Part shown: piece by piece, positions 15,988-25,900 of the stretch
Position numbering within the stretch: position 1 is the stretch's first letter
Layout of the letters: every line of letters begins with the position of its first letter
NCBI GenBank assembly: GCA_017795105.1
Contig: CP051247.1
Location: forward strand, 1,550,001-1,614,000
Direction of reading: 5' to 3'
Source: Planctomycetaceae bacterium
Lineage (GTDB): Bacteria; Planctomycetota; Planctomycetia; Planctomycetales; Planctomycetaceae
Length of the DNA: 64,000 nucleotides
The notes under the pieces: model-generated
The model's database searches: none
Seen by the model: the letters and a program-made list of their open reading frames with translations, nothing else
Told to the model about the DNA's origin: nothing
Position numbers and translations under genes: made by a program

Positions 15988-17088
15988 TCAAACCAGCAGC
16001 CCGCGGGCATCGACGGTCACAGCCGTCAGTTCGTCTCGATCGAGCCACCAGACCTGGTTTTGCAAATTCACACACGGGCAGATGTGATTCGGAATAATCG
16101 TGACCCGCTCGCCGAGCTTTGGAGCGGTCCCGCAGGCCGAGATATCAACCTGGGCATGCTCTTCGCTCAGCTTGCCGATCTCGGCGTCCGGGTATTCCAG
16201 AATCAGCCCGTAACCGCAATCCGGATTCGGTCCGTTACGGTCACTCGTGAGCGTTTTCGAGCCGGCATCGAGAACGACCTGCCCCGGCACGGAAGTACTG
16301 ATGACAGTCGCGATGATTCGCCCGGCACAGTCATCGATCGTGGACACACCAGCCTCAATGCAGTTGCGATCGTTGTAAATATAGGTTCCCGGACGAAACT
16401 CGGTTGTCGAACGCATGAGATGCGTCTGGAACGCAGTCGGCGTTGAACCTCCGGACACAATTTCCGTGCTCGTCCCCTGCTCTCGGAATCGAATGACGGC
16501 GTCGCCGAGAATCGACTCAACCGCAGCGAGCCGCGAGGACTGCTCTGGTCCTGGTGCCGGCACGTTGCCGGGGAAATACATAAGCCCCCGAACGTGGAGC
16601 CCGGGGAGAGCATCGATCTGCTTCGCCAGTTCCGCAGCCGCTTTCGGCCCCTGCACTCCGGTCCGCCCAAAACCGACGTCGAGATCGATCAGGATCTCGA
16701 TCTCGCTTTTAGCCCCGGTAGCCGCGACGGAAAGCCGCTCGGCTGCGAGCAGAGAATCGAGTCCGACGGTGAGCCTGGTCTTCCGAGCAAGTTTCGCGAT
16801 CTCAGCGGCTCGATGTGCATCGACTGGGGGATAGGCGATCAGCAGATCTTCGCAAAGTTCGCTCATCACCTCGGCTTCACCAACCTTGGCCGTGGTCAGG
16901 CCGACCGCCCCGGCTTCCATCTGCATCTCGGCAACCTGTCGCAACTTGTGCGTTTTGATGTGCGGGCGCAGCTTCAGATTGTGTGCACTGGCGTAGGAGG
17001 CCATGCGGGCGATATTTTGCCGTACGATCTGGGCATCAATCACGAGAGCCGGTGTGGGCACGGTTGCCTGAGTCCACGTCGTCGTCAT
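15988..17088 (-). CDS. D-serine dehydratase / D-threonine aldolase-like PLP enzyme
   Basis: A 366-residue fold-type III (alanine-racemase-like) PLP enzyme. RPHIKTHK (41-48) contains the PLP lysine. VGFGRTG and SGGSTPT are cofactor-phosphate and barrel motifs. Near the C-terminus IPNHICPCVN holds a His-x-Cys pair. Eukaryotic-type D-serine dehydratases bind zinc with His and Cys two apart, while D-threonine aldolase uses His-x-Asp, so the sequence leans to a dehydratase. The likely reaction is breakdown of D-Ser, D-Thr or a beta-hydroxy-D-amino acid. The symporter stop is 18 bp upstream and the Rid start 41 bp downstream. Confidence 0.85.
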   Translation of the reverse strand: MTTTWTQATVPTPALVIDAQIVRQNIARMASYASAHNLKLRPHIKTHKLRQVAEMQMEAGAVGLTTAKVGEAEVMSELCEDLLIAYPPVDAHRAAEIAKLARKTRLTVGLDSLLAAERLSVAATGAKSEIEILIDLDVGFGRTGVQGPKAAAELAKQIDALPGLHVRGLMYFPGNVPAPGPEQSSRLAAVESILGDAVIRFREQGTSTEIVSGGSTPTAFQTHLMRSTTEFRPGTYIYNDRNCIEAGVSTIDDCAGRIIATVISTSVPGQVVLDAGSKTLTSDRNGPNPDCGYGLILEYPDAEIGKLSEEHAQVDISACGTAPKLGERVTIIPNHICPCVNLQNQVWWLDRDELTAVTVDARGLLV

Positions 17089-17106
17089 TAGCAGCAGTAT
17101 TTCCTG

Positions 17107-19050
17107 TCAGAAGAACTTGCGGATGTTCTCATCCGCGGGGGGAGGCGTGGCGAATGCGGCAATGACTGCAATGGCCCCTGATCCGGCGATCCCCCAGACC
17201 ATCGGGTCGAAGCCAAGCGGCTTGAGCGGGCTCATCGCACTTAGCGATGTGACTCCGCCGAGATAGGCTGATACATAGCCGATGATATAGAGCAGCATGC
17301 AGACCGCCAAGCCGCCCAGCATTCCGGCAATCGCACCAGCCGAATTAAACCGTGGCCAGAACAGCGCCAGAAACACCGGCATGAGATAGACCGAGGCCAA
17401 TCCGCTGGCGGCGAAGATAATGACCACCTGCAGAAAGCGAGGCGGATTGATCGCCGCCAGCATCACCAGAACTCCAATGCCAGCGGTACAGAGATAACTC
17501 AGCGTCTTTGTCGTTCTCTGAGAGACTTCCGGATTGAACTCGCGCTGATAAACATCGCGTACCAGCGAGGACGAGATCATCAGCATGAAACTGTCGACCG
17601 TCGACATCGCGGCTGCAAAGGGAGCAGCAATCAGAATCCCGGCCAGCCAGGGGATGCCGGCATTGCTGGCAACTGTCATCGATAAAACCGGCATGATACG
17701 GTCCGGCGTCTGGTCGAGAGCCGGCACAATCAGTCGTCCGCAACTGAATATCACCACGAGCGAAAAATAGATTCCCCCATAGTAGAGCACCAGCAGAGCC
17801 ATCGCTTTCTTGAGCGTACGCGTGCTGTCGAAAGCCATGAGACGTACTTTATTGCCGGGCTGCCCGGCTGCCCCGAATGTCCAGAAGACAAAGAAGGAGA
17901 ACGCTATCGTCAGCGGAAGGAAGCCGGCTTCGCTATTCTCACTCGGGCCGGGTGCCATAATGTAGGCCCCTTTCTGATCCGCTCCGCCCCGATAAGATTT
18001 TTCTTCAGCCACAGTGACGTCGATTCCATCCGGTAGCATGACCTCGGGCTTGCCGGAAATCTGGCCGAGTCGCATGTTCTTCTCGAACTCGCCGGTAATC
18101 TCGACTGCCTTAATCCGTGAACTGACCGCTCCATCGGCCGGAATGCGTGCGGCTTCATTGATACGGAACAGTCGCTGATCGTCGTTCTCGCTCAACGTGA
18201 TCCAGGTCTCACTCGGAATAAAGCGAGGAGCCGATGCAGACGCTCCACGTAACTCGAGTTGAACGAGATTGGGAGGAGTGATCTCGGCAAGCGTACGCGT
18301 GGCATTACCGAGGCCGCCGATCTGGATAATGACCAGCACGAGCAGTGCGATGACGCCGAAGAACATCACGATGCCCTGCAGCATATCGGTCCAGACAACC
18401 GCCCGAAATCCGCCGACCGACGTATAAGCAACGACCGTGAGTGAGAAGACCAGCAGCCCGAGGAGATATCCGGGATCGACATGAGCAATCAGCGGGACCT
18501 GGCTTGTGATATCGCCAAAGGCGAGAACCGTCTGTTGCCAGACCTTCACGTTGGCCAGCAACTCGAGCAGGATGATGCTGCCCAGTTTGAACTGCGGCAC
18601 CAGAAACAGAGAGAGCAGCGAAACGAGCAGGACGGTCGCGATGATCGAGACCGCCCGGCTACCGAAGCGTGCGAACAACAAATCGGGAAGCGTGATCGCC
18701 CCCGCCTGACGGGCGACGCGGTTAATCCGTTTTCCAAGCAAGCCCATGGAGACAAGCGGCACGGTCATATATCCGGCAATCCAGAGCGCGACCACCCAGC
18801 CATGGGCGTAGACCAGCGCAGGAAAACCGGCGAATGAGCCGGCCGAGGCGCTCGTTGCGGCAAAGGTCAGCATGAACGCCCAGGGACCGAGTCCGCGGCT
18901 GCCGAGAAAGTAGTCGTCCATGAAGTTGGTTTTGGAGAGCACGTAATGGCTCGCCAGCGCCAATCCCAGGACAGCCGAGGAGTAAATGAGAAACGTGATC
19001 AGTGCATCGGTCGAACTGACGGCGGCGAGTACGGGCAGGAACTCACTCAT
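17107..19050 (-). CDS. Sodium:solute symporter (SSS family) with a soluble insertion
   Basis: A 647-residue polytopic transporter. The N-terminal LGSRGLGPWAFMLTFAATSASAGSF and later TVDSFMLMISSSLVRDVY match SSS permeases such as PanF. Residues ~265-375 are an unusual hydrophilic stretch between membrane segments (from TPPNLVQLELRG to KGAYIMAPGPSENSEAG), absent from typical SSS proteins of about 480-530 residues. ATG 19050 follows AGGGAGG. The start overlaps the preceding small membrane gene by eight bases, as expected for a two-component permease. Na+ coupling and substrate are inferred from family and neighbours. Confidence 0.85.
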   Translation of the reverse strand: MSEFLPVLAAVSSTDALITFLIYSSAVLGLALASHYVLSKTNFMDDYFLGSRGLGPWAFMLTFAATSASAGSFAGFPALVYAHGWVVALWIAGYMTVPLVSMGLLGKRINRVARQAGAITLPDLLFARFGSRAVSIIATVLLVSLLSLFLVPQFKLGSIILLELLANVKVWQQTVLAFGDITSQVPLIAHVDPGYLLGLLVFSLTVVAYTSVGGFRAVVWTDMLQGIVMFFGVIALLVLVIIQIGGLGNATRTLAEITPPNLVQLELRGASASAPRFIPSETWITLSENDDQRLFRINEAARIPADGAVSSRIKAVEITGEFEKNMRLGQISGKPEVMLPDGIDVTVAEEKSYRGGADQKGAYIMAPGPSENSEAGFLPLTIAFSFFVFWTFGAAGQPGNKVRLMAFDSTRTLKKAMALLVLYYGGIYFSLVVIFSCGRLIVPALDQTPDRIMPVLSMTVASNAGIPWLAGILIAAPFAAAMSTVDSFMLMISSSLVRDVYQREFNPEVSQRTTKTLSYLCTAGIGVLVMLAAINPPRFLQVVIIFAASGLASVYLMPVFLALFWPRFNSAGAIAGMLGGLAVCMLLYIIGYVSAYLGGVTSLSAMSPLKPLGFDPMVWGIAGSGAIAVIAAFATPPPADENIRKFF

Positions 19051-19372
19051 GGCGACCTCCCTGTTCTGCACTTGTTTCGGTCAGCTTCTCCCGGGCGAAC
19101 TCTTCATCGTCATCGACGATAAAATAGAGTGCGTACCAGATGGTGAAGGCACCCGCGGCGATCCAGGGAACGAACACGCCCCAGAAGATCCAGTCCGGCA
19201 GACCGAGTACGGTCGGCGGCGATTCGACGTCGTAGTCGTAAGCCATCCAGCCGCAAACCGCCATTGTCCAGGCGGTGAAGAAGCCCCAGCCGCCAACGAG
19301 AACCAGCAGTTCCCGGACGGCCCGCAGATATGTCGGCGAGTATCGCCCCTCTGAATCTGGTGACCCTGACAA
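19043..19372 (-). CDS. Small DUF997/YhdT-like membrane protein, partner of the symporter
   Basis: About 109 residues with two membrane helices (ELLVLVGGWGFFTAWTMAVC and WIFWGVFVPWIAAGAFTIWY) and an acidic C-terminal tail. In enteric bacteria the small YhdT protein is encoded beside the PanF symporter; the same two-gene order is seen here, with an eight-base overlap into the symporter. The start is a TTG at 19372 preceded by AAGGGA; the frame stays open far upstream inside the dipeptidase gene, but that part is shadow. It begins 11 bp after the dipeptidase stop codon. Confidence 0.65.
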   Translation of the reverse strand: MSGSPDSEGRYSPTYLRAVRELLVLVGGWGFFTAWTMAVCGWMAYDYDVESPPTVLGLPDWIFWGVFVPWIAAGAFTIWYALYFIVDDDEEFAREKLTETSAEQGGRHE

Positions 19373-19383
19373 ACCGTTCCCTT

Positions 19384-20475
19384 TCAGTCGGGCAGAACCG
19401 ATCGCAAAACGCGTAACCAGTTCCGATAAAAAATTCGGTCGATGTCTTCGTCCGTGTATCCTCGCTCCTGCAGCACCTCGGCCAGACGCTGAAGATCGGC
19501 GATCGATTTCAGATCGGCCGGCGTCTGCTCGTTTCCAAAACCGCCATCGAGATCGCTGCCGATTCCGGAATGATTCGTATTCCCGGCCAGCTGACAGACT
19601 TGGTCGATATGATCGGCCAGCATGGCGATGACGACCTTCGTTTCCGCTGGCGTCGTCTTGCCGATCACCCAACCCGGGTGGAGCATCCACGCATCGGAGG
19701 CCACGCCAATCACGGCGTCCTTCTCGATGAGCCGCTTCATCAGATCATCCGGCAACTGGCGATCGCCGGGAACGAGCGCTCTACTATTGTGATGACTGGC
19801 CCACACCGTCCCCTCAAACCGGTCCAAGGCTTCGTGCATGCTTTCATCACACAGATGCGTCGCATCGAGCCCCATGCCGAGATGCTGCATCCGATCAATG
19901 AGTTCGCGGCCGTCGTTGGTCAGCGGTCCCGTGACCGCCGTTCCGGCTGCATAGTGAGAATGTCCGTAATGAGCAGGCCCGATGGCGCGGAGTCCCGCTT
20001 CGTGCCATTCATTCAATTGAGCGGGCGTGACAATCGGATCAGCCCCCTCCATCGAGAGAATCGCTCCGAGTGGAGTCGTGTCCCGATTTTGATCCCAGTT
20101 CTGAAGATGTTCGTCCAGATCCCGTTTCGTGCGGATCATCCGCAGATGCCCCTGCTGCTCCCAGAGGCGATAGCAGGCGAGCTGACCATACGCGGCTGCA
20201 TAGGCGCCGATTCGATAAACGGAATCGAGACTCGTCCGGCGGTAGTTCGGCTGCCGCTGATGAGCAGGGCCGCTGCGAGCCAGCAGCGTGACAACACTGA
20301 GTCCGATATTGCCGCGACGCATTTCGGGGAAGGAGACCGTCGCGTTCCCGCGGATGTGCAGGTCGTCCATGCCACGTTCTGCGGCATTCAGTTCATCGAG
20401 CGGAAGTGTGAGATCGCGATCGTAGGAAGCGGCGTTCCACGCCAGGTCCAGATGGGCGTCGACGATCATTCTCAC
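19384..20475 (-). CDS. Membrane dipeptidase (peptidase M19) with complete metal site
   Basis: A 363-residue cytoplasmic M19 enzyme without a signal peptide. The zinc ligands are all visible: DAHLDL (HxD near the N-terminus), SMEGADP (bridging Glu), DATHL and SHHNSR (two His), with SGIGSDLDGG near the C-terminus. M19 enzymes cut dipeptides, and many accept a D-residue at the second position. GTG 20475 has GGAG ten bases upstream; ATG 20469 is an alternative. It heads a set of five closely spaced minus genes ending with Rid. The link to D-amino acids is inferred from those neighbours. Confidence 0.9.
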   Translation of the reverse strand: MRMIVDAHLDLAWNAASYDRDLTLPLDELNAAERGMDDLHIRGNATVSFPEMRRGNIGLSVVTLLARSGPAHQRQPNYRRTSLDSVYRIGAYAAAYGQLACYRLWEQQGHLRMIRTKRDLDEHLQNWDQNRDTTPLGAILSMEGADPIVTPAQLNEWHEAGLRAIGPAHYGHSHYAAGTAVTGPLTNDGRELIDRMQHLGMGLDATHLCDESMHEALDRFEGTVWASHHNSRALVPGDRQLPDDLMKRLIEKDAVIGVASDAWMLHPGWVIGKTTPAETKVVIAMLADHIDQVCQLAGNTNHSGIGSDLDGGFGNEQTPADLKSIADLQRLAEVLQERGYTDEDIDRIFYRNWLRVLRSVLPD

Positions 20476-20546
20476 GTGGGCAGGCTCCGGGAGGGGAAGG
20501 AACTCTGGCGGTGGGTTGGGACGGCAATGTCAGCAGCAGGAGAGAG

Positions 20547-21458
20547 TCAACGCGTGCGCCACGTCAACTCCTGGACTTCGCCGTTCCATGCATGTTGGGC
20601 ATCGGTCGTATGTGTTGTCAATTGAACGCCTGTGGCGGAGAGACGTGCGGTCGTCCAGCCGGTCGTCGACTTCGTCGGATCGGCGACATAGGACGTTGCA
20701 GGCGTGTTGATGATATGAATACCCCGTTCCTCGGCAATGCTGCGATCGTGGATGTGCCCGTGAACGTAAGCCTTCACCTGTGGCCTGGACACCAGCAGAT
20801 CCCAGAGTTCACGAGAGTCGATGAGTCCACCCGGGAAGTGAAGCGGATCGCCCCCGAGCCGCGGATTATGATGAGCGACGATGATGGCGGGCTTCTCGGG
20901 CCGGGCGTCGAGTTCCTTCTGCAGCCAGTTCCGCTGAGCGATGTCGATCAGCCCCTGGGTGACCATCGTTTCCTTCAGAGAATCGAGCAGGAAGAAGTTG
21001 GCGAATCGGGTTTCGACCACGGCCTGATGTTTCGCGACCACCGGCGGATTGTCCGGACGCTCATTTTTCAACACGTTGTAGAAGACTTTGCGATCGTCGT
21101 GATTCCCGAGCGTTAAGTGCGTCGAGACGCCCGCTTCGTACAAAGGAGTCAACAGGCGTCCGAGATGGGCATAGTCCCCGGGCTGACCGTCGTACAAAGC
21201 CAGATCGCCATTGATAATTACCGAGGCCGGTTTCCGCTCCCGCTGCACGAGCTCCGTCACAATCTGTCGCAAATGACTCGGCACCGGTGAATCGGGCGGG
21301 TGCTTCTCCCCGATGTGTGTGTCGTTGAGCAGATAGACGAGATCCTCTTCCGTCCTGCTGGCGGGTTCGGCTGCAAAGATCGATGATTGAGCCGCGAGGC
21401 CTGCTCCCACGGTGACCAGAAACTGGCGGCGATTGCAGCCAGGAAGATGAACGGGCAT
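20547..21458 (-). CDS. Tat-exported calcineurin-like metallophosphoesterase
   Basis: A 303-residue protein with a Tat signal (NRRQFLVTVGAGLAAQ). The metallophosphatase motifs appear in order: LNDTHIG (D-x-H), INGDLA (GD), GNHDD (GNHD), VAHHNPR and VHGHIHD. The enzyme would use two metals to split a phosphomono- or diester; the substrate is unknown. ATG 21458 has GGAG nine bases upstream. It follows the DUF1501 gene by 42 bp and precedes the M19 dipeptidase by 71 bp, so it could be in the same transcript as either. Confidence 0.85.
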   Translation of the reverse strand: MPVHLPGCNRRQFLVTVGAGLAAQSSIFAAEPASRTEEDLVYLLNDTHIGEKHPPDSPVPSHLRQIVTELVQRERKPASVIINGDLALYDGQPGDYAHLGRLLTPLYEAGVSTHLTLGNHDDRKVFYNVLKNERPDNPPVVAKHQAVVETRFANFFLLDSLKETMVTQGLIDIAQRNWLQKELDARPEKPAIIVAHHNPRLGGDPLHFPGGLIDSRELWDLLVSRPQVKAYVHGHIHDRSIAEERGIHIINTPATSYVADPTKSTTGWTTARLSATGVQLTTHTTDAQHAWNGEVQELTWRTR

Positions 21459-21500
21459 GGCTCAGTTCTCCACGATCGGTTTTCTTTCAGGGGGTGAGCA

Positions 21501-22931
21501 TCAACTGATGATATCGTGAATCACGTTCCCATGCACATCGGTCAGACGAAAGTCCCGTCCCTGATGTCGGTATGTCAGACGGCGATGATCGATGCCGAGC
21601 TGATGCAGCAGCGTCGCGTTCAGATCGTGAATGTGAACCGGATCGCGGACGATGTTGTAGGAGAAGTCATCCGTTTCGCCATGACTGTACCCCGGCTTGA
21701 AGCCGCCACCCGCCACCCAGATTGTAAAACACCGCGGATGATGATCGCGGCCGTAGTTGTCAGCTGTGAGTTCACCCTGACTATAGATCGTCCGCCCGAA
21801 TTCTCCCCCCCAGATGACCAGCGTATCGTCGAGCAGGCCGCGTTCCTTCAGATCCTGCACGAGAGCCGCAGACGGCTGATCGGTATCGGCACACTGCCCG
21901 CGAATTTGCTTCGGCAACGCATTATGCTGGTCCCAGCCCATGTGATACAGCTGCACAAAACGGACATCCCGTTCGATCAGCCGGCGGGCCAGCAGACAGT
22001 TGTAAGCGTAGTGTCCCCGCTTCGTCACATTTGGCCCGTAGCGCTTCAGCGTCGCAGCCGACTCATCGGAGAAGTCGACGATCTCCGGCACTGACATCTG
22101 CATACGGTAAGCCATCTCATACTGAGCAATACGGGAGTTGATCTCCGGATCCTGCTTCTCCTCATACGTCTGCTGGTTCAGAGCCGCGATCGCATCCAGA
22201 TTCTGGCGGCGGCCTTCCCGCGTTACTCCTTCGGGATCGTTCAGAAAGAGGACCGGATCGCCGGACGACATGAACTTCACGCCCTGATGCCGCGACTCAA
22301 GAAACCCACTGCCCCAGAGACGATCGTAAAGCGGCTGGCAGTTGGGGCGCCCGCTTCCACGGGACAGCAACACCACAAACGCAGGCAGTTCCTCGCTCTC
22401 GCTGCCGAGGCCGTAGCTGATCCACGATCCGAAGCTCGGCCGCCCCGCCTGTTCGGCTCCGGTTTGCAGAAAGGTAATCGCCGGATCGTGATTGATTGCC
22501 TCGGTGTGCATCGACTTGATGTAGCAGAGGTCATCGGAGATCGATGCAACGTGCGGCATCAATTCGCTGACCGTCGCTCCTGATTCTCCGTGCTGACGGA
22601 ACTGAAAGATCGTCGGCGCAATCGGGAACCGCTGCTGACCGGACGTCATCGTTGTCAGCCGCTGCCCCTGACGGATCGATTCGGGCAAATCTTCATCGAA
22701 ACGCTCCGCCATCGCGGGTTTTTGATCGAACAGGTCGATCTGCGAGGGAGCCCCGGACTGGCAGAGATAAATCACCCGCTTCGCTCGCGGCAGCTTGCCT
22801 GCAGACTCAGCGGCGGTGGACTGCGGATTCAGGAGTGTCTGCAACGCCATCGAACCGAGTCCGACGCGGCAGGAGTTCGACAGAAACTGCCGCCGGTTCG
22901 TTTTCATTGCGTCTGCGAAAAGATCATCCAT
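21501..22931 (-). CDS. DUF1501 protein (Tat-exported, sulfatase-like fold)
   Basis: A 476-residue DUF1501 protein with a Tat signal (TNRRQFLSNSCRVGLGSMAL). Typical segments are RVIYLCQSGAPSQIDLFDQKP and VIWGGEFGRTIYSQG, the latter recalling alkaline-phosphatase/sulfatase metal sites. DUF1501 genes in planctomycetes are nearly always next to a PSD1-type cytochrome gene, as here (19 bp after it). The biochemical role is not established; linked polysaccharide breakdown has been suggested. The start is ATG 22931; ATG 22907, just before the RR motif, is a possible alternative. Neither has a good ribosome site. Confidence 0.9.
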   Translation of the reverse strand: MDDLFADAMKTNRRQFLSNSCRVGLGSMALQTLLNPQSTAAESAGKLPRAKRVIYLCQSGAPSQIDLFDQKPAMAERFDEDLPESIRQGQRLTTMTSGQQRFPIAPTIFQFRQHGESGATVSELMPHVASISDDLCYIKSMHTEAINHDPAITFLQTGAEQAGRPSFGSWISYGLGSESEELPAFVVLLSRGSGRPNCQPLYDRLWGSGFLESRHQGVKFMSSGDPVLFLNDPEGVTREGRRQNLDAIAALNQQTYEEKQDPEINSRIAQYEMAYRMQMSVPEIVDFSDESAATLKRYGPNVTKRGHYAYNCLLARRLIERDVRFVQLYHMGWDQHNALPKQIRGQCADTDQPSAALVQDLKERGLLDDTLVIWGGEFGRTIYSQGELTADNYGRDHHPRCFTIWVAGGGFKPGYSHGETDDFSYNIVRDPVHIHDLNATLLHQLGIDHRRLTYRHQGRDFRLTDVHGNVIHDIIS

Positions 22932-22950
22932 CGGTCAGTCACATTCAGTC

Positions 22951-25900
22951 TCAGGGACGGGTCAGTGTGGTATCGAGATTCAGCAGAACTTCAGCGACTT
23001 CCGTGAACGCCGCCAGACGAATCGCATCCGCCGGCTGCGGACGATTCACCCATTCCTCCGCCGGAGCAATACGTTCCGCTGCCTGCTGAGGTTGTTCAGT
23101 ATAAAGATCGCGATGCCCTTCGAGCAGTTTCGTGAGCACATCGAGCTGTCGATCTTCAATGTCTTTCCCCTGAACTCGCTGCCACATCGAGGCCAGGATC
23201 TCAGCATCATCGCGGCCGTGCTCTTCTCGAAGCGTTCGATGAGCGAAGACAATCGCTGAAACGGCGAACGTCGGATCGTTAAGCGTCGTCAGCGCCTGCA
23301 GCGGTGAGTTCGTGGTCGATCGCCGAACGGTGCACGTCTCCCGACTCGCGGCGTCAAGCACCAGCATGTTCGGCGGCGGCATGCCCCGCTTCCAGAACGT
23401 GTAGAGGCTGCGGCGAAACCGGCCGTCGTCGGAGTCGGCTTCATAACGAGTCGTATTGCTGTTCACGCCGGCGACCGCCTCCCACAGCCCGTCCGGCTGC
23501 CACGGCTTCACCGATGGACCACCGAGCCGATTTACCATCAGTCCACTCACGTGAAGGGCCTGATCGCGGATCATCGGAGCCGGTAATCGCAGGCGGGTCA
23601 TGCGTCCGAGCAGATGATTGTCGGGATCGCGTTCCAGCAGATCGGGACGAACAGTGCTGCTGCGACAATACGATTCAGAGAGGACGAATTCGCGGAGCAG
23701 TCGTTTCACGTTCCATCCATTCTGCACGAAATCGGCCGCCAGCCAGTCGAGCAGTTCGGGATGAGTCGGCCGCTCTCCCTGATACCCGAAATCTTCCGGC
23801 GTCCGCACCAGGCCGCTTCCAAAGATCTGCTGCCAGAACCGATTGACCGCCACGCGAGCGGTGAGCGGATGCCGCGGATCGACGAGCCAGCGGGCCAGCG
23901 TCAGCCGATTCACCGGCTCCCCCTCGGGAAGTGCCAGTCCCAGAAACTCCGGCACGCCCGCATCAACAACTTCGCCCGGATGATCGTACAGCCCCCGTTC
24001 GAGCAGATGCGTCACGCGAGGAGCGCCCTTCCGCTCCTGCATCACCATCACACGAGTTACGGTCTCCGCCTGCAGTGCATCGACTTCCCGTCGCAACGTA
24101 TCTCGACTCTCTCGCAGTTTCTCGAACGCCGGAGCCGTTTCACGGAATTGTGTCACCAGCGTCTGCTGATTGTTTTCGTTCAGAGCCGAGAACAGCGAAG
24201 CGGACATCTCCGCGTCCGGGCGGCTTCCCACGCCGAGCGACAGGCGGAAGCGGCCGATCACGTACTGCTCTTCGCGAGACTCGTATCGCAGCCGCACGGT
24301 CACGCGGTCGCCCGCTTTCAACTCCAGTGGAACTTCGGGCGTGAACCAGGCCGTAGCCTCCGACTGTCCCGGGCCGGGCGACCAGCCCGTGAGAGGATCC
24401 CCATCGATTGCCGTAGCGGCCGTTCGCTCGGACAGTTCCCGGTCAGCGATCGCAGACTTCCACCGCAGTCGATTCCCATTCACGAGAACGTCGAACTCGG
24501 ACAGAAGAAAATCGCCATTGAAACTCCGTGCCAGCGAGCCGTCCGTCAGGCTGGGATGGGCCAAAGCCTGCAGCCGCAGCGTCGTCGCGTCCACAGGGGC
24601 GGGAATCGGGAACGTTGCCTCATGCACATCGTTGAGCGGGTTGGCTCCTCCGAACAGAACCGAGCCATCGGCCAGAATCTCGAACGTCGAGCCATCGCTG
24701 GTTCCGGCTACCGCCTCGGGTGGAGTAACGAGCCAGAAACTCCCGCTCTCGCTCACCTGCCGATGCGTCGCCAGCCAGGCCGCGAACTCTTCATCAGTGC
24801 CGGCTGCCTGCAGACGTTTCTCGGCCGCATTCAACTCCAGCCGGGCAATCGCCAGTAGCCGCTCTTTCGCCGGCACCGGAACGACCACATCCGGCACCGC
24901 TGCCGGACCGACGCCATCGGAACCCTGTTCTTCGATGTTGTTGAAGAAGGCAAACAGCCGATAGAAATCTCGCTGCGACAGCGGATCGAACTTATGATCG
25001 TGGCAGCGGGCACACCCGGCCGTCATGCCCATCCACACGGTCGCCGTGGTATCGACACGATCGATCACGTACTCCGTTCGGAACTCCTCCGGAATACTCC
25101 CGGCTTCGGCATTGATGCGGTGATTACGGTTGAAGCCGGTCGCGATCCGCTGCTTCAATGTCGCTCGCGGCAGCAGATCACCGGCCAGCTGTTCGATCGT
25201 GAACTGATCGTAGGACTGATTGTTGTTGAACGATTCAATCACCCAGTCCCGCCACGCCCACATGGTGCGGACGTTGTCCTTCTGATAGCCGTGCGTGTCG
25301 GCATAGCGCGCCGCCTCCAGCCAGTCCCACGCCATCCGCTCGCCGTAACGCGGGCTGGCCAGCAATCGATCGACGGCTGCCTCGTAATCAAGATTCGCGA
25401 GAAACCTGTCGACCTCATCCGGCGTCGGCGGAAGCCCCGTCAGATCGAGAGTCACCCGCCGCAACCACTCCTCGGGCTCAGCCGGCGGATTCGGTTTCAG
25501 CCCGGCTTCCTTGAGACGGCGGCCCACGAAATAGTCGATCGCATCCCTCGGCCTGTCCGCCTCGATCTCCAGCTGCTGCACCGGCTGATACGCCCAGTGT
25601 CCTTCCCAGCCTGCTCCTTCGGCAATCCACTGCTGGAGAATCTTCTTCTGCCGTTCGCTCAACTGCTTCACGGCATCCGGCGGCGGCATCACCGTGCCTG
25701 GATCAGTCGATGTGATCCTCCGGACCAGCTCGCTCCGGCCCTGCTCATCGGCTGCGATCACTTCTCGAGCAGACTCTTCCAGATCGAGCCGCATTTCGGT
25801 CACGCGGGAACTTCCATCCGGACCGTGACACAGCAGGCAATGGTCGGAAAGGATCGGCAGCACATCGCGGCTGAATCGGATCCCATCCGCCTGCAAAGCG

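Noticed and set aside
19373..19690. N-terminal extension of the small symporter-partner gene
   Set aside because: The frame is open upstream but lies within the dipeptidase gene and is Arg/Ser-rich shadow; a TTG with AAGGGA before it marks a better start.
23614..24858. A 414-codon open frame on the plus strand
   Set aside because: It lies opposite the PSD1/DUF1553 gene, and its product is rich in Arg, Pro and Gln without domain features.
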